Source: an uncultured Eubacteriales bacterium
GTDB taxonomy: Bacteria; Bacillota; Clostridia; Christensenellales; UBA1242
Direction of reading: 5' to 3'
DNA length: 10,457 bases
Assembly (NCBI GenBank): GCA_902796285.1
Contig: CADBOH010000110.1
Location: forward strand, 1-10,457
Each line of letters begins with the position of its first letter. Within the stretch, counting starts at the first letter, position 1. A program made the translations under genes and the position numbers. The notes under the pieces were generated by a model. The model did not search any database. It saw nothing but the letters and a program-made list of their open reading frames with translations, and was not told where the DNA came from. Shown here piece after piece: positions 1 to 5,985 of the stretch.

Positions 1-672
1 AAGTGCAAGTGTAGCTGTTACTGCTGTGTCACACCTTAAAATTCTTTTTCCAAGACTAATTGAGTGAGCATGTTTTTTGATCGAATTTGCTTCTTTTTCA
101 GAAAAACCAGCTTCATTGCCAATAATTACTGCAATTTTTTGTTTATTTTCAAGTATTTTTGGGTCAAATGGTTTTTCTTCGTTTTCATAAGCAAATATGA
201 CCAGGTCGTAGTTTGATAAAAGGTTTAGCATTTCTTCAAATTTAATCATGTCATGCACTGGAACAAGCTTTGATCTTTCACATTGCTTGCATGCGGTCAT
301 GACTTGTGTGTCAACCCTCTCCCTTTTAAAATCTTTCACCATAGTGTAGTCACTCGTGAAAAAGTAAATTTCGTTCACACCAAGTTCAATAGACTTTGGA
401 ATGATATTGTCAAAATATTCTTTTTTGGGCATCATTTGAAAAAGTGTTATCTCACGCTTTGGCAAAGCAGGGCAAAGTTTCTTTTCCACTATACTACAAG
501 TGCAAAAATCCTTTGCCATGTTTGAAAGTTTGCAAGTATATTCAAACTCATCATTTACATATGCGATAAGACAATCGCCTTCCTTCATACGAAGGACTTT
601 TTTTATGTGATTATATTCGCTTCCTGTGATTATTATTTGCTCATTCTCAAGCGTTCCGAAAAATCTTCTCAT
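1..672 (-). CDS. rsmE: RsmE, 16S rRNA (uracil-1498-N3) methyltransferase, C-terminus outside window
   Basis: This encodes the first 224 residues of the SPOUT-class enzyme that methylates N3 of U1498 in 16S rRNA using S-adenosylmethionine; it acts on the 30S subunit in the cytoplasm. The N-terminal PUA-like RNA-binding region includes HIKKVLRMKEGD (residues 22-33). The segment ACKQCER (127-133) matches the family's EAxxQSxR. The SAM-binding trefoil knot region has IIGNEAGFS (183-191, usual form IGPEGGFS) and LGKRILRCDTA (207-217, usual form LGxRILRTETA). The family is about 240-250 residues, so only roughly the last 20 are cut off by the window edge. The ATG at 672 is preceded by AGGAAG at 677-682. 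The altered SAM loop (Pro to Asn, Gly to Ala) is unusual. Family assignment is firm; activity is inferred. Confidence 0.93.
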   Translation of the reverse strand, partial: MRRFFGTLENEQIIITGSEYNHIKKVLRMKEGDCLIAYVNDEFEYTCKLSNMAKDFCTCSIVEKKLCPALPKREITLFQMMPKKEYFDNIIPKSIELGVNEIYFFTSDYTMVKDFKRERVDTQVMTACKQCERSKLVPVHDMIKFEEMLNLLSNYDLVIFAYENEEKPFDPKILENKQKIAVIIGNEAGFSEKEANSIKKHAHSISLGKRILRCDTAVTATLAL

Positions 673-689
673 ATTTCTTCCTTTGTTTT

Positions 690-718
690 AGTATAGCATT
701 TAAAAAGCAAAGTTGAAA
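690..718 (-). promoter_or_regulatory. Putative extended -10 promoter for rsmE
   Basis: On the minus strand TATACT (690-695) is preceded by TGC, giving the extended -10 form TGnTATAcT. A weak -35 match, TTTCAA (713-718), sits 17 bases upstream. Transcription would start near 683, leaving a leader of about 10 bases that still contains the ribosome binding site. The promoter lies between the end of the Cys-rich gene and rsmE, so rsmE may be transcribed on its own as well as by read-through. This is a consensus match only. Confidence 0.45.
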
Positions 719-735
719 GTAAAATTTATTTATAT

Positions 736-939
736 TTAAAAGAATTTGTCGCATGGGTTGTTTGGACGGCACCCGTGATTAATATAATAAGGCTTATATG
801 GATTTTCGCAGCAATCAATATACTTTTTGCAAGGGTGCGGGGAAATGCCAATATTAATTATTATGTTAACTCGATTTGAACTTCGTTGGCATTCATCTCT
901 CATACAAGGGTCTTGGTGTCTATCATAATAAAATTGCAT
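736..939 (-). CDS. Small Cys/Tyr/Asn-rich protein, 67 aa, unknown function
   Basis: No family is recognised. The protein has seven cysteines (12, 17, 37, 43, 44, 57, 63), several next to proline (DPC, HPC, NPC), plus many Tyr, Asn and Lys residues and a hydrophobic IIINIGI stretch near 26-32 that is too short for a membrane segment. There is no signal peptide. The start is well supported: the perfect Shine-Dalgarno core AGGAGG (minus strand, 944-949) lies four bases before the ATG. It is upstream of rsmE on the same strand and diverges from the membrane-protein gene, whose GTG is 52 bases away. Composition of this kind occurs in small spore-coat or metal-binding proteins of Firmicutes, but that is only an analogy. 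A chance ORF with such a good ribosome binding site is unlikely though not excluded. Confidence 0.62.
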   Translation of the reverse strand: MQFYYDRHQDPCMRDECQRSSNRVNIIINIGISPHPCKKYIDCCENPYKPYYINHGCRPNNPCDKFF

Positions 940-991
940 ATTTCCTCCTTTATTACTACTATTTGCGATTGGTTTTTAATATTATTAAAGT

Positions 992-1936
992 GTGCAAGTT
1001 CTAATTGTTATTATATCTATTATCGGCTTAGTTGTTGGGGCCGGATTTGTAAGCGGGAAAGAGGTGTTAACGTTTTATTCCAGATTTGGTATCTGGTCGT
1101 TTTTAGGAATTATTATTTCCTTTTTTATTTTTTGGGGATTAATAGGATTTTTGCTAAATTTTAATAAAAATAATAGTAAAAATAGCAAAATTTTATCAAT
1201 TATTAGCCTAATTATTACATCAATCTTTTCTTCTGCAATGTTTGCAGGGGTAAACAAATTTATTGTTTTTAAAAATAATATATTAACTTTATTTCTATTA
1301 TCGGTTGTTTTTTTGTTGTGTTTTTTAATTTTTAAAAATGGATTTCATACACTAAAAAAGCTAAATATGATCTTAGTGCCAGCAATTATTTTAACGATAG
1401 TTGTTTTGTTTTGCAAGTATGTGAAAGTTCAGGGCTTTGCTAGTGAAAGCAATTTTTCATTTCTCGCAATTGTGTATGGGATATTTTACTCCATGTTAAA
1501 CATTGCAAATGGAAGTTTTGTTTTGATAAATCTTGGGAACGAGCTTAGCAAAAAACAAAAAGCACAAGTGTCATTTATTTCGGCACTTGTGCTCGCCTTA
1601 CTATTAACAGCAGTAAACATTTTGTTACTTCAAAACCCGCAGATCACTTATGCAGAAATGCCTTTGCTTGAAGTGTTGAGCGGTATGGATATAGCCATCA
1701 CAAGTGCTGTCGTTATGGTAGGAGCACTAACATCGCTTTTGTCACTTATTTATACATCGTCAAGTATTGTTCGAGGGCTGTGCAAAAATGAAATTTTGAC
1801 ATTTTTTATAAGTGTAGTTGTGCCCTATGTTGCAAGCCTGCTCGGTTTTTCATATATCATAACATATCTTTATCCGCTTGCAAGTTCGCTGGCCATAGTC
1901 TTGATGGGGGATATATTTTTTAAAAAAGAAAATTAA
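992..1936 (+). CDS. YkvI-type multispanning membrane protein
   Basis: A 314-residue, very hydrophobic protein with about nine or ten predicted membrane segments, placed in the cytoplasmic membrane. The first helix runs into VVGAGFVSGKE (14-24), the hallmark GAGFASGxE motif of the YkvI family, related to APC/LeuT-fold transporters. Other family-like stretches are YSMLNIANGSFVLIN (166-180) and AEMPLLEVLSGM (221-232). The substrate of this family is not known to me. The GTG at 992 is the earliest possible start because an in-frame TAA lies at 986-988. No convincing ribosome binding site precedes it, and family members usually have a few charged residues before the first helix, so the 5' end may be unusual or damaged. 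The gene converges with the ABC permease gene. A perfect 10-bp inverted repeat lies inside it at 1561-1593. Confidence 0.85.
   Translation: MQVLIVIISIIGLVVGAGFVSGKEVLTFYSRFGIWSFLGIIISFFIFWGLIGFLLNFNKNNSKNSKILSIISLIITSIFSSAMFAGVNKFIVFKNNILTLFLLSVVFLLCFLIFKNGFHTLKKLNMILVPAIILTIVVLFCKYVKVQGFASESNFSFLAIVYGIFYSMLNIANGSFVLINLGNELSKKQKAQVSFISALVLALLLTAVNILLLQNPQITYAEMPLLEVLSGMDIAITSAVVMVGALTSLLSLIYTSSSIVRGLCKNEILTFFISVVVPYVASLLGFSYIITYLYPLASSLAIVLMGDIFFKKEN
1561..1593. other. Intragenic inverted repeat in the YkvI-type gene
   Basis: AGCACAAGTG (1561-1570) and its exact reverse complement CACTTGTGCT (1584-1593) flank a 13-base loop, whose ends can add a G-U and a C-G pair. No T-tract follows, so it is not a terminator. 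It may be only a coincidence of coding sequence; no function is assigned. Confidence 0.3.
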
Positions 1937-1959
1937 AAAAAGGTTATTTTCTATTTTTT
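1927..1959. terminator. Weak bidirectional terminator between convergent genes
   Basis: AGAAAAT (1927-1933) pairs with ATTTTCT (1946-1952), and the second arm is followed by a run of six T at 1954-1959. Read on the minus strand the arms also precede T-rich sequence. The stem has one G-C pair and is weak, but its position over the stop codons of the two convergent genes (stops at 1934-1936 and 1951-1953) fits a shared terminator. Confidence 0.35.
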
Positions 1960-2754
1960 ATACTTCTTTTCAAGAAGGCTTACCAAAAAGTACATTCCGC
2001 CAGCAAGTATACAAAGCAATGTTATGCTAGTCATCACTATATCTAGTTTTAAAATTTGGCTTCCATAATTGATTAAATATCCAAGTCCTGCTCGGCTTGA
2101 AAGATATTCGCCCATTATGGTCCCGACCCAGCTCATGCCGACATTTATTTTTAGTACTGAAGTAAACTCAGGCAATGCGTTTGGCAAAACTAATTTGCAA
2201 AAGATTTGAAACTTGTTTGCGTGCATTGATTTCATGAGAAGTATTTTATCGCTATCACATGAAATGAAAGCGTTTAACATCGAAATTGTTGTAATAACAA
2301 CACATATTAAAATACACATTACTATTGTTGCGCCAGTACCAGAGCCGACCCAAAAGATAATCATTGGGCCAAGTGCAATTTTAGGTAGACTGTTTAAGAT
2401 AATTAAATATGGCTCAAAAATTTTTCTTAACTTTTCGCTTGACCATAGCAAAACAGCAAATAAAAATCCAATCGCAGTTGCAAGAACAAAGCCAATTATT
2501 GTTTCATATAATGATGTCCAAACGTGTATCCATAGGTTGTTTTTTGCTATTAAATCCGCAAAAGTTATTGCTATTCGGCTTGGGCTTGAAAAGAAAAATG
2601 GATCAATAACGCCTGTGTCTGCCAAGAGTTGCCAAAGTCCTAAAAAGATTAAAAATATGCCAATTTGGCTAAAAAGTACAATAAATTTATCTTTTTTTAG
2701 TCTTTTTAAGTAAATTTGGCGGGCTTTTGAGTAATTTATCTTTTGTTTTTTCAT
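1951..2754 (-). CDS. ABC importer permease, NitT/TauT (SsuC/TauC/ThiX) type
   Basis: The inner-membrane permease subunit of an importer for small anions or heterocycles (nitrate, sulfonates, taurine or thiamine-precursor type); the substrate cannot be told from sequence. The 267 residues have about six membrane segments after a basic cytoplasmic N-terminus (MKKQKINYSKARQIYLKRLKKD). SSPSRI (56-61), LNSLPKIALGPMIIFWVG (120-137) and GLGYLI (223-228) are typical of this BPD-permease subgroup. The ATPase-coupling EAA-like loop is about 172-195 (LMKSMHANKFQIFCKLVLP), where the usual Leu-Gly-Ala is Met-His-Ala. I chose the ATG at 2754 because it overlaps the ATPase stop as ATGA, indicating translational coupling, with GGAG about 12 bases upstream. 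A TTG at 2772 would add six residues and lies inside the ATPase gene. Confidence 0.93.
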   Translation of the reverse strand: MKKQKINYSKARQIYLKRLKKDKFIVLFSQIGIFLIFLGLWQLLADTGVIDPFFFSSPSRIAITFADLIAKNNLWIHVWTSLYETIIGFVLATAIGFLFAVLLWSSEKLRKIFEPYLIILNSLPKIALGPMIIFWVGSGTGATIVMCILICVVITTISMLNAFISCDSDKILLMKSMHANKFQIFCKLVLPNALPEFTSVLKINVGMSWVGTIMGEYLSSRAGLGYLINYGSQILKLDIVMTSITLLCILAGGMYFLVSLLEKKYKK

Positions 2755-3509
2755 CAAACTAAGCTTCTCCAAATCATTTCAAAGTAATTGCCAAAACTTG
2801 AATCCTCTCTCTTTAAAAGTGGAGTTGCCCCAGCCAGCGATAGTGAGATTTCTTCTTTAACTGTTGCTGGCCTTTTGCTTAATATAATGATTTTATCTGA
2901 CATGCTTATAGCCTCTGAAATATCGTGAGTAACTAAGAGTGCTGTTTGCTTTTCGCTTTTTATACTGTCGTAAACATCATCGCAGACTTTTAGTCTTGTT
3001 TGAAAATCAAGCGCTGAGCATGGTTCATCAAGAAGCAAAAGATCGGGTTCTAGCACAAGAGTTCTAATAAGTGCAACTCTTTGCCGCATGCCACCGCTAA
3101 GCTGTCGAGGCTTTTTGTTTTTAAACGCGTAAAGGTCATATTTTTTTAATAACTCTTCAGCAAAAGCCAACTTTTTTTCATCTTTTTTCTTTTTTTGAAT
3201 TTCAAGTCCTATTGTTATATTTTGCCAGATGGTTCTCCATTCAAATAGATGGTCGCGTTGGAACATATATCCAATTCTTCCATCATTTTTTTCGATTTTC
3301 TTTCCATCAAGTAAAATTTCGCCAGAAGACGGGGTTAAAAGTCCAGCAATCAAAGATAGTATAGTTGTTTTCCCGCATCCACTTGGGCCAACAAGGGAGG
3401 TAAAATCCTTTTCTTTTAATGAAAAATTTATATTATCCAAAGCATTAATTTCGTTTTGTTTTGTTTGATAATAGTAGCTGACATTTTTAAGTTCGAGTAA
3501 ATTGTTCAT
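2754..3509 (-). CDS. ABC importer ATP-binding protein, NitT/TauT (SsuB/TauB/ThiZ) type
   Basis: The cytoplasmic ATPase that powers the neighbouring permease. All nucleotide-binding elements are intact: Walker A GPSGCGKTT (41-49), Q-loop Gln84 in MFQRDHLFEWRT, signature LSGGMRQR (137-144), Walker B LLLLDEP (157-163), D-loop SALD (165-168) and switch His195 in LVTHD. The 251-residue length is normal. The motif FQRDHLFEWRTI and the signature form LSGGMRQR are typical of the nitrate/sulfonate/taurine/HMP importer branch. The ATG at 3509 is preceded by AGAGGT at a normal distance. It is the first gene of a two-gene operon with the permease. The substrate-binding protein gene that normally accompanies such pairs is not in the window; upstream there is only 132 bp before the phage block. 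Confidence 0.96.
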   Translation of the reverse strand: MNNLLELKNVSYYYQTKQNEINALDNINFSLKEKDFTSLVGPSGCGKTTILSLIAGLLTPSSGEILLDGKKIEKNDGRIGYMFQRDHLFEWRTIWQNITIGLEIQKKKKDEKKLAFAEELLKKYDLYAFKNKKPRQLSGGMRQRVALIRTLVLEPDLLLLDEPCSALDFQTRLKVCDDVYDSIKSEKQTALLVTHDISEAISMSDKIIILSKRPATVKEEISLSLAGATPLLKREDSSFGNYFEMIWRSLV

Positions 3510-3581
3510 TTGTTTGACCTCTACATTATCAGTTTAGTTTTAAAAAATCGCGGTGTGACAAAATTTCAAAATTTTTGGCAG

Positions 3582-3591
3582 ACAACGTTGT
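3582..3591. promoter_or_regulatory. Palindrome over the -35 region, possible operator
   Basis: ACAACGTTGT is a perfect 10-bp palindrome that overlaps the candidate -35 element of the phage-block promoter. TGTGACA occurs on both sides (3554-3560 and 3601-3607). The position would suit a repressor site for the phage genes, the divergent ABC genes, or both. No regulator is known; the operator role is inference. Confidence 0.25.
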
Positions 3592-3617
3592 TTTTGCTTT
3601 TGTGACAGTTTTATAAT
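3588..3617 (+). promoter_or_regulatory. Putative promoter of the phage head operon
   Basis: TATAAT at 3612-3617 is a perfect sigma-A-type -10 box. The -35 candidate TTGTTT (3588-3593, spacer 18) matches only the TTG. Transcription would start near 3624, giving a leader of about 18 bases that carries AAGGAG at 3632-3637. It is the only good promoter seen ahead of the head genes. Confidence 0.5.
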
Positions 3618-3641
3618 ACTGACGAAGTTTCAAGGAGCGAG

Positions 3642-3932
3642 ATGGTGGAAGATGAAGATCAAATAAGGAGTGCACTTTTAAAAAAAGCGCTTGGATACAA
3701 TGCAGATGAAGTTGTTGAGGAATATGCCTTTAATGAAGATGGAGATCTTAAATTATCAAAAAAGAAAGTAACTAAAAAACACTATGGGCCAGATATAGCC
3801 GCTGTGAAGGTGTTGCTGGAAAGATATTATAAAACCTACGAAGACAAAATCTCAGCAATGAATGATGAAGAACTTTATCTTGAAAGAGCTCGACTTGAAA
3901 AACTTTTAAAGGGAGAGGAAGGTGGAAATTAA
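3642..3932 (+). CDS. Small terminase-like phage protein, 96 aa
   Basis: The segment ALGYNADEVVEEYAF followed by KLSKKKVTKKHYGPDIAAVKVLLE (roughly 16-60) resembles the part of phage small terminase subunits that reads as 'VTKKxxPPDxxAxxxxL', including the beta-hairpin and following helix. The C-terminal third (71-96) is charged and helical (MNDEELYLERARLEKLLKGEE). At 96 residues it is shorter than a typical TerS (about 140-180), and the usual N-terminal DNA-binding helix-turn-helix is not evident. The small subunit would recognise phage DNA and hand it to the large subunit, but that partner is missing next door. AAGGAG at 3632-3637 is only four bases from ATG 3642; GTG at 3645 is an alternative start with better spacing. 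TerS is a tentative label; a small portal-associated phage protein is the alternative. Confidence 0.72.
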   Translation: MVEDEDQIRSALLKKALGYNADEVVEEYAFNEDGDLKLSKKKVTKKHYGPDIAAVKVLLERYYKTYEDKISAMNDEELYLERARLEKLLKGEEGGN

Positions 3933-4143
3933 TCAATGTGGTTATCATGTAAAGTGTGATTTTAATGGCTGCAACAACATTGCCAAATACGCTTTTTCAA
4001 CAAAAGGATTAATCAAAAGGGATTTATGTTTTTGCGAGGAGTGTCTCAAAGAAATGTACGAATTGCTTGCCAAAATGCAAACCCCACGGGCACTAAAAAG
4101 TCCATTTAAATTAAATAAAAAATTAAGGAGAAAAAATGACTAG
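3922..4143 (+). CDS. Small phage protein with zinc-knuckle-like cysteines, 73 aa
   Basis: Function unknown. Cysteines at 6, 12, 17, 36, 38 and 41 form C-x4-C (12-17) and C-x-C-x2-C (36-41), about 18 residues apart, in the manner of a small zinc ribbon. A helix (42-52) and a strongly basic tail (60-72, KSPFKLNKKLRRK) follow, which could bind nucleic acid. It starts at GTG 3922 inside the preceding gene (11-bp overlap), with GGGAG at 3911-3915 six bases upstream; no ATG is available in this frame near the start. Its end overlaps the portal gene by 8 bp, so the three genes look translationally coupled. Zinc binding is inferred from cysteine spacing only. Confidence 0.75.
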   Translation: MEINQCGYHVKCDFNGCNNIAKYAFSTKGLIKRDLCFCEECLKEMYELLAKMQTPRALKSPFKLNKKLRRKND

Positions 4144-5983
4144 AGAAGAAAAATTAGTAAAAGAAACGATAGATGATTTTCATGCTCGTGCCGAAAAAAG
4201 AAAAAGTTTTGATATTATTTGGCAATTAAACATGAATTTCTTGATGGGAAATCAATATTGCAATGTAGGATATGGCGGAGAACTAGAAGATCAGGATAGG
4301 CAATTTTTTTGGCAAGAACGCGAAGTTTTTAATCATGTTGCACCAATTTATGATGTAAGATTTGCAAAATTATCAAAAATAAAACCCGACGTAAATATTA
4401 TTCCAGCAACAAATGATGAGAGGGATAAACAAACGGCCAAAGTGTCAAAAAAGATATATCAATATGTAAAAAACAAATTGAATATTGACAAGAAGGTTAA
4501 CCAAGCAATTAAATGGTCTGAGGTTTGTGGTACGGCATTTTATAAAATTGGTTGGAATGCAGGATTAGGCATGGTTGTTGGCAAAAACGATAAGGGAGGC
4601 AAAATAAAAAGTGGAGACGTTGAAATAAGCGTTGTCTCTCCATTTGAGATTTATCCAGATTCAAGCGTTTGTGAAAATCTTGAAGAGTGCCAAAGTTTAA
4701 TCCACGCAAAAGCGCTCTCAGTCGACCAGATCAAAAGCATGTATGGTGTTGAAGTAAAAGGCGATAAAGTCAACACTTATTCTCTTGACAATTCAACAGA
4801 AAATGTTGGGGGACTAGGATTTAATGGGGCAGTTTCAAAAGTTGTTTCTTCAATAAAAGACAATAGCGCGATTGTAATTGAAAAGTACGAAAGACCAACT
4901 CCGGATTATCCAAATGGTAGACTTATTATCATTGCAGGCGAAAAACTTGTTTACGAGGGTGATTTACCATATTTTCATGGACAGGATAAAGAAAGAGATT
5001 TTCCGTTTATCCGTCAAACAAGCATTGAAGAGCCGGGATGTTTTTGGGGGACAAGTGTAATTGAAAGGTTGATCCCTGTTCAAAGAGCATTTAATGCAGT
5101 AAAAAATCGTAAGCATGAGTTTATAAACAGATTATCGCTTGGGGTTTTATCTGTTGAGGATGGGTCAGTTGATCTTGATAACTTAGAGGATGAAGGCTTA
5201 TGCCCTGGCAAAGTTTTGGTTTATCGCCAGGGAGCGACAGAACCAAAATATCTTCAAAGTGAATCAATACCAACAGGGCTTAGCGACGAAGAAAAAGAAC
5301 TTGGGGAAGAATTTAATAAAATCAGTGGCATTAATGAACTTTTGAGTACAGATTCAATTTCATCTAATATGAGTGGTGTCGCGCTTGAGTTATTGATAGG
5401 GCAAGATGAAACAAGATTGAACGCACCAGTAGAGAGTATAAAGATGGCAACTGTCGAAATAGCTAAAAAGATTTTGCAACTGTATAAGCAATTTGCAATC
5501 TTTCCAAGGCTTGCAAGGATAGTTGGAGAAAATGGACAAATTGAAATATTCTATTTTTCATCTTCTGATATCACAAGTGAGGATATTATCATCGAAAATC
5601 AAAATGACAATAGTTTGCAAACCTTGACACAAAGAAGAGAGATGCTTCTTAAATTGCTTGACAAGGGGTTGCTGTTAGATGAAAAAGGAACTCTTTCAAA
5701 TAGAATGAAAAGCAAGGTTATGGAAATGCTTGGTCTTGGCATTTGGGAGAGCGCACAAGATATAAACGAGTTGCACATTAAAAAGGCTGACAATGAAAAT
5801 CTTAAAATGCTTGATGGAGTAAATTGCACAGTTAGCGAAATTGATGAACATGATCTTCACATTAATGAGCATATCGCTTTTATGCTTGGTGAAGATTTTG
5901 AAAAGGCAAAACTTTCAAACAACAAAATTGAAACTACTATGCTTGAACATATTAGAGCGCACAGGAAATTAAAAGGAGAATAA
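4136..5983 (+). CDS. Phage portal protein (P22/podovirus-type)
   Basis: The 615-residue portal subunit, which forms the dodecameric ring at one capsid vertex through which DNA is packaged and ejected. Recognisable family segments are the N-terminal helices with FLMGNQY (35-41), EREVFNHVAPIYDVRFAKL (61-79), the wing region WSEVCGTAFYKIGWN (127-141) and SPFEIYPDSS (168-177), FWGTSVIERLIPVQRAFNAV (303-322), and GINELLSTDSISSNMSGVAL (398-417), where portals have a Gly/Ser-rich 'SGVAL' crown-side segment. The C-terminus EHDLHINEHIAFML and TTMLEHIRAH is charged and helical. Length suits short-tailed phage portals, which are longer than HK97-type (about 400-450). AAGGAG at 4125-4130 supports ATG 4136. 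It is followed two bases later by the scaffold gene. A GC-rich inverted repeat (5203-5209 with 5226-5232) lies inside it. Confidence 0.93.
   Translation: MTREEKLVKETIDDFHARAEKRKSFDIIWQLNMNFLMGNQYCNVGYGGELEDQDRQFFWQEREVFNHVAPIYDVRFAKLSKIKPDVNIIPATNDERDKQTAKVSKKIYQYVKNKLNIDKKVNQAIKWSEVCGTAFYKIGWNAGLGMVVGKNDKGGKIKSGDVEISVVSPFEIYPDSSVCENLEECQSLIHAKALSVDQIKSMYGVEVKGDKVNTYSLDNSTENVGGLGFNGAVSKVVSSIKDNSAIVIEKYERPTPDYPNGRLIIIAGEKLVYEGDLPYFHGQDKERDFPFIRQTSIEEPGCFWGTSVIERLIPVQRAFNAVKNRKHEFINRLSLGVLSVEDGSVDLDNLEDEGLCPGKVLVYRQGATEPKYLQSESIPTGLSDEEKELGEEFNKISGINELLSTDSISSNMSGVALELLIGQDETRLNAPVESIKMATVEIAKKILQLYKQFAIFPRLARIVGENGQIEIFYFSSSDITSEDIIIENQNDNSLQTLTQRREMLLKLLDKGLLLDEKGTLSNRMKSKVMEMLGLGIWESAQDINELHIKKADNENLKMLDGVNCTVSEIDEHDLHINEHIAFMLGEDFEKAKLSNNKIETTMLEHIRAHRKLKGE
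5203..5232. other. Intragenic inverted repeat in the portal gene
   Basis: CCCTGGC (5203-5209) and GCCAGGG (5226-5232) are exact reverse complements around a 16-base loop. It is GC-rich for this AT-rich window, with no T-tract after it. Possible mRNA structure, or chance. Confidence 0.25.
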
Positions 5984-5985
5984 TT

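Noticed and set aside
283..525. 80-codon plus-strand frame opposite rsmE
   Set aside because: Antisense to confirmed RsmE coding sequence; no start signal.
886..1164. 92-codon plus-strand frame overlapping the start of the YkvI-type gene
   Set aside because: Runs through the Cys-rich gene start and the YkvI gene in the wrong frame; the YkvI motif VVGAGFVSGKE fixes the real frame.
2213..2713. Open frame of 166 codons on the plus strand opposite the permease gene
   Set aside because: It is the antisense shadow of a clearly conserved permease, with no ribosome binding site and no recognisable protein features.
3510..3641. Riboswitch (for example a TPP element) upstream of the ABC importer
   Set aside because: The leader is too short and lacks the conserved CTGAGA/ACCTGA-type TPP core on the minus strand; no other riboswitch signature was seen.
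3510..3641. tRNA-derived attachment site at the phage junction
   Set aside because: No tRNA 3' end or TψC-arm-like sequence is visible; only short direct repeats are present.
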